Assembly (NCBI GenBank): GCA_030450335.1
Contig: JAKDIS010000093.1
Location: forward strand, 1 to 10,568
DNA from: Corynebacterium sp.
Lineage (GTDB): Bacteria; Actinomycetota; Actinomycetes; Mycobacteriales; Mycobacteriaceae
Direction of reading: 5' to 3'
DNA: 10,568 nt
Under the pieces are notes generated by a model. It had not been told where the DNA came from. It saw only the letters and a program-made list of their open reading frames with translations, and did no database searches. The position numbers were made by a program, and so were the translations under genes. Shown here piece by piece: positions 5,832 to 10,568 of the stretch. Every line of letters begins with the position of its first letter. Within the stretch, counting starts at the first letter, position 1.

Positions 5832-6664
5832 GAGGTGGCGCCCCTGTCGCCCTCTGCCTCGTAGGCGCTGGCCTGCGGCAGGAGCATCACCCCGCACTCG
5901 GGGCAGGACGCCGGGTCGTCCTTCGGCGCGGCGAGGATCTCCGCCAGCGACGCCCGGTCCAGGGTCATGAAGCAGCCACGGCAGGACGACCCGGCCAGGG
6001 CGGCCGCGCCGACGCCGTTCTCGCGCTCGCCTCGTTCGTAGCGGCGCAGCAGCTGCGGCGAGCCGGACTCCAGTTCGGCGCGCAGGGAGTCGGAGTGCTC
6101 CTGAAGCGACTCCAGCTGCCCGGTTATCTCGCGGTGCCGGGAGGCGTGGGCCTCGCGGGCTGCCTCCAGGGCGGCGAGGGCGGCGTCGAGCGCAGCTTCT
6201 GTGTCGTTGCCACCCGCGGCGTCCACTCCCGGCGAGGACGTGCCTTCGGCGGCGATGGCCTCCTCCACCTCAGCGAGGCGGCGTTCGGCGACGGCGAGGT
6301 CGTGCTTGAGGTCCCGGCGCGCCTCGGTGTCGACGGCCGCGCCCAGGGCGTTGACGTCGTCGCGGCGACGGGCGCGCAACTTCGCGGCGTCCTGCTGCAT
6401 GCGCTGCAACCGCAGCGTCGCGTCCTGTGTCTCGCGCCCGGCGGCGGCCTTCGCCTGACGCGCGGCGACGACGTCCTTCTCCAGGCGGGCGATCTCCTCG
6501 GACGTCGCCTCTGCGCCGGAGGCACCGGACGCACCGGCCTCGCCGGCGAGCGCGCTGCGTCGGCCGTCGACGTTGACCAGGTCCCACAGGACCACGTGGG
6601 CGGGGCGTCGCGACGAGGGGGACGAGGGGCGGAAACTGGTCGGTGCGTCGGGTGCGTCAGGCAC
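5828..6664 (-). CDS. Coiled-coil protein with C-terminal C4 zinc ribbon
   Basis: A 278-residue protein of the family often annotated as C4-type zinc ribbon or DUF164 (Rv2229c-like). A short Pro/Ser-rich start leads to VVLWDLVNVD (24-33), then a long charged, Ala/Glu/Arg-rich stretch (about 55-205) that should form an antiparallel coiled coil. The C-terminus holds a zinc ribbon with C228, C231, C254 and C257 (SCRGC and SCPEC). A role in nucleic-acid or protein contacts has been suggested for relatives but is not established. The GTG start at 6664 has a strong GGAGG (6673-6677) at 8-base spacing and overlaps the nif3 stop by 8 bases. The open frame extends further upstream, but that part is out-of-frame nif3 sequence. 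Confidence 0.88.
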   Translation of the reverse strand: MPDAPDAPTSFRPSSPSSRRPAHVVLWDLVNVDGRRSALAGEAGASGASGAEATSEEIARLEKDVVAARQAKAAAGRETQDATLRLQRMQQDAAKLRARRRDDVNALGAAVDTEARRDLKHDLAVAERRLAEVEEAIAAEGTSSPGVDAAGGNDTEAALDAALAALEAAREAHASRHREITGQLESLQEHSDSLRAELESGSPQLLRRYERGERENGVGAAALAGSSCRGCFMTLDRASLAEILAAPKDDPASCPECGVMLLPQASAYEAEGDRGATS

Positions 6665-7922
6665 GGTGCTGTCCTCCGGAACAAGGTGACGGGGCGTGGA
6701 GGGTCCACGGGTCGGTGCGGACGTCGACCACGGCCGTGTCGACCCGCGGGTCGGCGGCGGCGATGATCTCGGCGGCCTGCTCGCACCAGGGGAACTCGCT
6801 GGCCCAGTGGGCGGTGTCGATGACCGTGCAGCCACCGGCGCGCAGGTGCTCGTCCACCGGGTGGTGGCGCAGGTCGGAGGTGACGAAGCAGTCGACGTCC
6901 AGTCCCGCCACCGTACCCAGGAAACTGTCGCCCGCCCCGGAGGACACGGCGACACGACGGATCACGGCGTCCGGGTCGCCGGCGGCGCGCACGCCCCAGG
7001 CGGTGGCGGGCAGACGCTGCGCCACCCGCTCGGTGAACTCGCGCAGCGTCATCGCCGTGTCGAGCTCGCCGACGCGTCCGATGCCGAAGGCGGTCGCCGG
7101 GTCGGCGGGCACCCCGGCGAGCTCGGTGACGTCGTAGGCCGGCTCCTCGTAGGGGTGCGCGGCCAGCAGGGCCCCCAGCACCGCCGCGCGGCGCGACCGG
7201 GCGGCGACGAACTCCACGCGCAGCTCCTCGACGTGCTCCAGGTGCCCGGGTGTGCCGGTGTGCGGGTCGGCGGACGCCCCGGGGAGGAACTGCCCGGTCA
7301 CCGCGAACTCGTGGGAGCAGCACGTGTAACCGCTTACGGTGCCACCACCTGAGGCGAACACCGCCTCCTTCACGACCTCCGCGTGCTGCACGGGCACCGT
7401 GAAGCCCCAGCTGTCGAGCACCGGAGCGATGGTCTCGCCGCGGGCGGCGCGCACCGCCGCCGTCGCCGAGGCCGACGACGGTGCCAACGGTGCTCCCGCG
7501 CTGACGCCCAGGATCTCGGCGAGGCGGTCGTTGACCCCGGGGCGTGCCGAGTCGGCGCTGGTGTGCGCGGAGTACAGGGCCACCCCGGCGCGGATGAGCC
7601 GGTGCACGATCCTGCCCTTCGGGTGATCGGCCGGCACCCCGGTCGCCCCGCGCATCAGCAGCGGGTGGTGCACCAGCAGCAGGTCGGCGCCACCGGTGAC
7701 AGCCTGCTCGACCACCTCGTCGGTGCAGTCCAGGGCCACCATGACCGAGTGCACCGGGGCCGCCGGGTCGCCGCAGACCAGGCCGCAGGCGTCCCACGAC
7801 TCGGCGAGCTGCGGCGGGTAGGCGTCCTCGATCACCGACACCACCGAGGCCACCGTCGCTGTCGTGGTGTCGGCAGGGCCGGTCGTGTCTGCTGGGTTCT
7901 GTTCACTCTGTGTCCCGTTCAC
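6657..7922 (-). CDS. Nif3-like dinuclear metal centre protein
   Basis: A 421-residue protein of the Nif3 / YqfO / GTP cyclohydrolase I type 2 family. The N-terminal half has SWDACGLVCGD (42-52), the metal-binding LLVHHPLLMRG (82-92, H85/H86) and AHTSADSARPGVNDRLAE (119-136). A PII/CutA-like insert follows (roughly 190-285, including HPYEEPAYDV). The C-terminal half has TSDLRHHPVDEH and IDTAHWASE, which complete the two-metal site. The 421-residue length fits the longer, insert-containing subfamily. Its function is not settled. I chose the GTG at 7922, 7 bases after TATCGT; a GTG at 7931 adds three residues but would overlap that hexamer. First gene of a three-gene overlapping operon and divergent from the PtkA-PtpA gene. 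Confidence 0.9.
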   Translation of the reverse strand: MNGTQSEQNPADTTGPADTTTATVASVVSVIEDAYPPQLAESWDACGLVCGDPAAPVHSVMVALDCTDEVVEQAVTGGADLLLVHHPLLMRGATGVPADHPKGRIVHRLIRAGVALYSAHTSADSARPGVNDRLAEILGVSAGAPLAPSSASATAAVRAARGETIAPVLDSWGFTVPVQHAEVVKEAVFASGGGTVSGYTCCSHEFAVTGQFLPGASADPHTGTPGHLEHVEELRVEFVAARSRRAAVLGALLAAHPYEEPAYDVTELAGVPADPATAFGIGRVGELDTAMTLREFTERVAQRLPATAWGVRAAGDPDAVIRRVAVSSGAGDSFLGTVAGLDVDCFVTSDLRHHPVDEHLRAGGCTVIDTAHWASEFPWCEQAAEIIAAADPRVDTAVVDVRTDPWTLHAPSPCSGGQHRA

Positions 7923-7929
7923 CCCGCCC

Positions 7930-7935
7930 ACGATA
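7930..7935 (-). promoter_or_regulatory. -10 element of the nif3 operon (TATCGT)
   Basis: TATCGT fits TANNNT and lies 7 bases before the GTG at 7922. No ribosome-binding site is visible, so a leaderless transcript is likely. Confidence 0.45.
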
Positions 7936-7956
7936 CCGCCCGAGTTGCCTGTCCCT

Positions 7957-7982
7957 CACGGCACTTTGGCGACCCTGCCGTG
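7957..7982. promoter_or_regulatory. Inverted repeat in the nif3 / ptkA-ptpA divergent region
   Basis: CACGGCA (7957-7963) and TGCCGTG (7976-7982) are perfect inverted copies 12 bases apart, so their centres are 19 bases apart, close to two helix turns. The pair lies between the two divergent promoters and could be an operator for a dimeric regulator. No matching regulator is known to me. Confidence 0.3.
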
Positions 7983-8000
7983 GCCGGGCCGCCGGGATTC

Positions 8001-8009
8001 TGGCACCCT
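8001..8009 (+). promoter_or_regulatory. Extended -10 of the ptkA-ptpA fusion gene
   Basis: TGG followed by CACCCT ends 7 bases before the GTG at 8017 and resembles the panB element (TGG-CACAAT). It supports a leaderless start there. Confidence 0.35.
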
Positions 8010-8016
8010 GGGTTGC

Positions 8017-9204
8017 GTGACGGACGCACATGAGCCATCAGGCACCAGGAACAGGACCCTACTTGTCGACGTCGACGGGACCCTCGTCGACTCCTATCCG
8101 GGTATCCGCTCGAGCTTCCTGCGCGCCCTGGAGGACAACGACGTCCCCGCCCCCGGCGAGGATCTGCTGCAGCTGATCGCGGGTCCCCCGATGGTCGACA
8201 GCCTGCGCGGCCTCGGACTCGAGGGCGAGCAGCTCGACGCGACGGTGGCCAGCTACCGCGAGCACTACGACGGTGGCGGCTGGCTGGAGGCCCGTCCCTT
8301 CGACGGGGTGGCCGAACTGCTGCGTCTGTGGAAGTCGCAGGGCTACACGCTGGCGACGGCCACCTCGAAGTCGTTGAGCTCGGCGACGCGGCTGCTCAAG
8401 CACTTCGACCTCTACGACTACTTCGACGTCATCGCCACCGCCTCCGACGACGGCAGCCGGCGGGCCAAGGACGCGGTGGTCGCCTACGCCCTGGAGCAGC
8501 TCGGCGCCCCCGGCGGGCCGATCACGCCCGTCGCCGAGGGGGGCCCGGCCCACCGCCGCGGTCTGCTGATGATCGGCGACCGCATCCACGACGTGGAGGG
8601 TGCGCGCGCCTACGGTGTGCGCAGCGTGCTGGTCGACTGGGGCTACGGTGTCCGCGACGAGCACCGCAAGGCCGACTACTCGGTGGCCGACGCCTCCGAG
8701 CTGCGCCGCCTCGTCGACGAGTGGTCCGACGACCGGCCGCACATCTGCGTGGTGTGCACCGGCAACATCTGCCGCTCCCCGATGGGTGAGATCATGGTGC
8801 GCAGCGCACTCGAGGAGGCCGGGCTGGACGACGACGTGCGGCTGAACTCCTGCGGCACCGACGGCTGGCACGTCGGCGAGGCCGCCGACCCGCGGGCCGT
8901 CGCCCGGCTGAAGCAGGACGGCTACAACGGTTCCGGTCACCGCGCCGCCCAGTTCGGTCCCGAGCACCGCGACGCCGACCTGTTCCTGGTCATGACCGCC
9001 GCCCACCGCAAGGCACTGGTCAAGCGGGGAGTCGACGAGGACCGTATCGCCCTGTTCCGCAGCTTCGGACCGGCCGGTGACAAGGAGGTCGAGGACCCCT
9101 ACTACGGCGACCGTGACGGTTTCGCCGAGGTCTCCCGCCAGCTCGCCGAGGCCATCCCCGGCGTCGTCGACTGGGCGCGTGCCCAGGTCGACGCCCGCGG
9201 CTGA
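8017..9204 (+). CDS. Fused PtkA-type HAD domain and PtpA-type low-molecular-weight protein tyrosine phosphatase
   Basis: One 395-residue frame joins two enzymes. Residues about 14-235 form a HAD domain: motif I LLVDVDGTL (15-23, D18 and D20), motif II in ATATSKS (113-119), K151, and motif IV IGDRIHD (186-192). This resembles M. tuberculosis PtkA (Rv2232), a HAD-fold protein reported to act as a protein tyrosine kinase. Residues about 241-395 form a low-molecular-weight tyrosine phosphatase: P-loop CTGNICRS (247-254, nucleophile C247, R253) and the acid loop EDPYYGD (359-365, D360, Y362, Y363). In M. tuberculosis these are separate neighbouring genes, and PtkA phosphorylates the paired tyrosines of PtpA. 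The linker is only about five residues, with no stop or usable internal start before the P-loop. GTG 8017 is preferred over earlier in-frame starts, which overlap nif3 and add no conserved sequence. Confidence 0.9.
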   Translation: MTDAHEPSGTRNRTLLVDVDGTLVDSYPGIRSSFLRALEDNDVPAPGEDLLQLIAGPPMVDSLRGLGLEGEQLDATVASYREHYDGGGWLEARPFDGVAELLRLWKSQGYTLATATSKSLSSATRLLKHFDLYDYFDVIATASDDGSRRAKDAVVAYALEQLGAPGGPITPVAEGGPAHRRGLLMIGDRIHDVEGARAYGVRSVLVDWGYGVRDEHRKADYSVADASELRRLVDEWSDDRPHICVVCTGNICRSPMGEIMVRSALEEAGLDDDVRLNSCGTDGWHVGEAADPRAVARLKQDGYNGSGHRAAQFGPEHRDADLFLVMTAAHRKALVKRGVDEDRIALFRSFGPAGDKEVEDPYYGDRDGFAEVSRQLAEAIPGVVDWARAQVDARG

Positions 9205-9213
9205 GGGGGATCA

Positions 9214-9244
9214 GCGCAGTCGAGCGCAGTTCAGCGTAGCTCGA
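9214..9244. repeat. Degenerate 10-bp repeats and hairpin between convergent genes
   Basis: GCGCAGT occurs at 9214-9220 and 9224-9230, and GCGTAGC follows at 9234-9240, giving a 10-bp period. A 6-bp inverted repeat (TCGAGC at 9220-9225 with GCTCGA at 9239-9244) overlaps it and could form a weak two-way terminator between the convergent fusion gene and bsaP. No U tract is present. Confidence 0.4.
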
Positions 9245-9506
9245 AGTCCACGGAGTCGGTCGTGCCGTGGCGCGAGCAGGTGGCCGTCCACCCGTGCGGG
9301 GTGACCTGGGCGACGGTGCGCCGCCCGCAGGTCACGCAGTACCGGGGGACGTCCAGACCGGCCTTCTGCGAGGGTGAGTACTCCAGCGACTCCCCCTCCC
9401 CCAGGTCCGCGCCGGTGTAGGGGTCGAAGGGGCCGGTGCCGCGTCGACGCCGCGAACGGGTCCGCGAGCCTGCACCTGATTCCGTACCGGATTCTGCACT
9501 AGACAC
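9231..9506 (-). CDS. bsaP: Biotin synthase auxiliary protein BsaP
   Basis: A 91-residue protein encoded directly after bioB. The first 25 residues are Ser/Arg-rich and probably disordered. The conserved part begins at GPFDPYTG (25-32) and includes RYCVTCGRR (55-63) and [10 protein letters not shown] (72-81), supplying C57, C60, C77 and H80 as likely metal or iron-sulfur ligands. Proteins of this type are needed for biotin synthase activity in actinobacteria, where they are thought to support the BioB iron-sulfur cluster; I infer the same here. The GTG start overlaps the bioB stop by 8 bases and has no clear ribosome-binding site, so translation is probably coupled to bioB. It is convergent with the fusion gene, 26 bases away. 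Confidence 0.85.
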   Translation of the reverse strand: MSSAESGTESGAGSRTRSRRRRGTGPFDPYTGADLGEGESLEYSPSQKAGLDVPRYCVTCGRRTVAQVTPHGWTATCSRHGTTDSVDFELR

Positions 9507-10497
9507 TGCGGCTCAGCACCTTGATCGGCAGGTTCATGCGGCCCACCATGTCCATGTCCTCCTCGGCCGGGCGGCCGAGGGTGGTGAGGTAGTTGCCGAC
9601 GATTACGCCGTTGATACCGCCGGTGAGGCCCTGTTCCACGCCCAGGTCGCCGAGGGTGAGTTCGCGTCCGCCGGCGAAACGCAGGGTGGTCGCCGGCATC
9701 GCCAGGCGGAACATGCCCACGGCGCGCAGTGCGTCCTTACCGTCCATCACCGGCATGTCCGCGAAGGGTGTGCCGGGGCGCGGGTCGAGGAAGTTCAGCG
9801 GCACCTCGTCGGGGTCGAGCTCGGCGAGCTGCACGGCGAACTCGGCGCGCTGCTCCATCGACTCGCCCATGCCGACGATGCCGCCGCAGCACACCTCGAT
9901 GCCGGCGTCCTTGATCAGGTCCATCGTCGCCCGCCGTTCCTCCCAGGTGTGCGTGGTCACCACCTTCGGGAAGTAGCTGCGGGCGGTCTCCAGGTTGTGG
10001 TTGTAGCGGTGCACCCCGACCGCCTTGAGCCGGTCGACGTCCTTCTGCGTCAGCATGCCCACCGACACCGAGACGTCGATGCCGTCGACGTTGGCGTAGA
10101 TCTCCTCGACGGCGACCTCCAGCTGGCTCATGAGGTTCTCGTCGGGGCCACGCACGGCGGCGACGATGCAGAATTCGGTGGCGCCGGTCTTGGCGGTCTG
10201 CCGTGCCTGCTCGATGAGTTCGGCGATGTCGAGCCGGGTGGAACGCACCGGGGAGTCGAAGAGGCCGGACTGGGAGCAGAAGTGGCAGTCCTCGGGGCAG
10301 CCGCCGGTCTTCAGGCTGACGATGCCCTCCATCTCCACTTCTTCGCCGCACCACTTCACCCGGACCTCGTGGGCCAGGGCGAGCAGGTCGGGGATGCTCT
10401 CGTCGGGGAGCTGGAGGATTCGGATGAGGTCGTCGTAGTCGAGCCCGCGGCCATCGTCGAGGACGCGGGTACGTGCAGTCGTGAGGATGTTGTCCAT
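9499..10497 (-). CDS. bioB: Biotin synthase
   Basis: A 332-residue radical S-adenosylmethionine enzyme that inserts sulfur into dethiobiotin, the last step of biotin synthesis. The [4Fe-4S] motif is CPEDCHFC (67-74, CX3CX2C). Ligands of the sulfur-donating [2Fe-2S] cluster known from E. coli map here to C110 (EFCIVAA), C203 (EVCCGG) and R273 (LRFAGGRE), but the position of E. coli C128 is S143 in DVSVSVGML; no cysteine occurs between 111 and 202. YNHNLETA (165-172) and the C-terminal NYLTTLGRP (302-310) are family signatures. I prefer the ATG at 10497; a GTG at 10503 adds two residues but would lie directly on the -10 or AGGG element. A BioQ-like operator lies just upstream. No bioA, bioD or bioF is in the window. 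Confidence 0.95.
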   Translation of the reverse strand: MDNILTTARTRVLDDGRGLDYDDLIRILQLPDESIPDLLALAHEVRVKWCGEEVEMEGIVSLKTGGCPEDCHFCSQSGLFDSPVRSTRLDIAELIEQARQTAKTGATEFCIVAAVRGPDENLMSQLEVAVEEIYANVDGIDVSVSVGMLTQKDVDRLKAVGVHRYNHNLETARSYFPKVVTTHTWEERRATMDLIKDAGIEVCCGGIVGMGESMEQRAEFAVQLAELDPDEVPLNFLDPRPGTPFADMPVMDGKDALRAVGMFRLAMPATTLRFAGGRELTLGDLGVEQGLTGGINGVIVGNYLTTLGRPAEEDMDMVGRMNLPIKVLSRSV

Positions 10498-10503
10498 GGA
10501 CAC

Positions 10504-10509
10504 ACCCTA
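10504..10509 (-). promoter_or_regulatory. -10 element of bioB (TAGGGT), also possible ribosome-binding site
   Basis: TAGGGT fits TANNNT and lies 6 bases before the ATG at 10497, so it could drive a leaderless message. Its AGGG could instead serve as a ribosome-binding site at 7-base spacing if transcription starts further upstream. Sequence alone does not decide between them. Confidence 0.4.
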
Positions 10510-10529
10510 ACTTGAACACCGTACAAGTT
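10509..10529. promoter_or_regulatory. BioQ-like biotin operator
   Basis: A 21-bp palindrome with half-sites AACTTGAAC and GTACAAGTT around three central bases; 8 of 9 pairs match. Its core TGAAC-N3-GTACA differs by one base from the TGAAC-N3-GTTCA pattern I know for the TetR-family biotin repressor BioQ. It lies directly upstream of the proposed -10, so bound repressor would block transcription of bioB-bsaP. The bioQ gene itself is not in the window. Confidence 0.75.
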
Positions 10530-10568
10530 CTACCGAAAAAGTATTCTCGGGTTCCCCGCCACCCCTAG

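Noticed and set aside
6665..6955. Upstream extension of the zinc-ribbon protein frame
   Set aside because: It is out-of-frame nif3 sequence; a strong GGAGG ribosome-binding site supports the GTG at 6664.
6124..7797. 557-codon open frame on the same strand as nif3
   Set aside because: It is an out-of-frame shadow across nif3 and the zinc-ribbon gene, Arg/Gly/Pro-rich, and crosses a real gene boundary without recognisable motifs.
7864..8016. Upstream extension of the ptkA-ptpA frame
   Set aside because: It would overlap the start of nif3 and its promoter and adds no HAD-like sequence; the GTG at 8017 lies just ahead of the HAD motif I.
8059..9006. 315-codon open frame antisense to the fusion gene
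   Set aside because: It is a shadow of the PtkA-PtpA coding sequence, with no motifs and no promoter.
9436..10515. 359-codon open frame antisense to bioB
   Set aside because: It mirrors bioB codon structure, is rich in Val/His/Gly/Leu, and has no family signature.

Overview
The window is high-G+C chromosomal DNA from an actinobacterium, most likely a mycolic-acid-group organism such as Corynebacterium or a close relative. This rests on the gene order glnA2 / panB / RNase P RNA / CobC-like phosphatase / zinc-ribbon coiled-coil protein / Nif3 / PtkA-PtpA, which I know from the Mycobacterium tuberculosis Rv2222c-Rv2234 region, and on an actinobacterial bioB-bsaP pair behind a BioQ-like operator. 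It looks like a core chromosomal region. I see no insertion sequence, phage gene, tRNA, rRNA operon or CRISPR array, and no stretch over 300 bases without a gene.

Layout. Positions 1-119 hold cytosine homopolymers (G-rich on the glnA2 sense strand) and a small hairpin downstream of glnA2. glnA2 (minus) and panB (plus) are divergent. panB is followed by an ECF-type sigma factor gene whose stop codon overlaps the start of a methylguanine-DNA methyltransferase gene. A run of minus-strand genes follows: a 57-residue SPOR-like protein, two overlapping DUF202 membrane proteins, the RNase P RNA gene, and an overlapping three-gene operon read nif3 -> zinc-ribbon coiled-coil protein -> histidine phosphatase. 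Divergent from nif3 is one long gene fusing a PtkA-type HAD domain to a PtpA-type low-molecular-weight tyrosine phosphatase. The window ends with the minus-strand biotin pair bioB-bsaP.

Genes that work together: PanB makes ketopantoate for CoA, and BioB with BsaP makes biotin. The sigma factor and the alkylation-repair protein are translationally coupled and probably form a stress-response unit. PtkA and PtpA are separate partners in M. tuberculosis, where PtkA phosphorylates PtpA on its DPYY tyrosines; here they are one polypeptide that keeps that site.

Many start codons sit 6-8 nt after a -10-like hexamer, usually with no ribosome-binding site, so much of the window is probably read from leaderless mRNAs. 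I used this to choose several starts. The most interesting points are the PtkA-PtpA fusion, a BioB lacking one expected [2Fe-2S] cysteine, the sigma-methyltransferase coupling, a CobC-like protein lacking the RNase H domain of its mycobacterial counterpart, and several short repeats and palindromes at gene borders. All comparisons with other genomes are from memory and were not searched.
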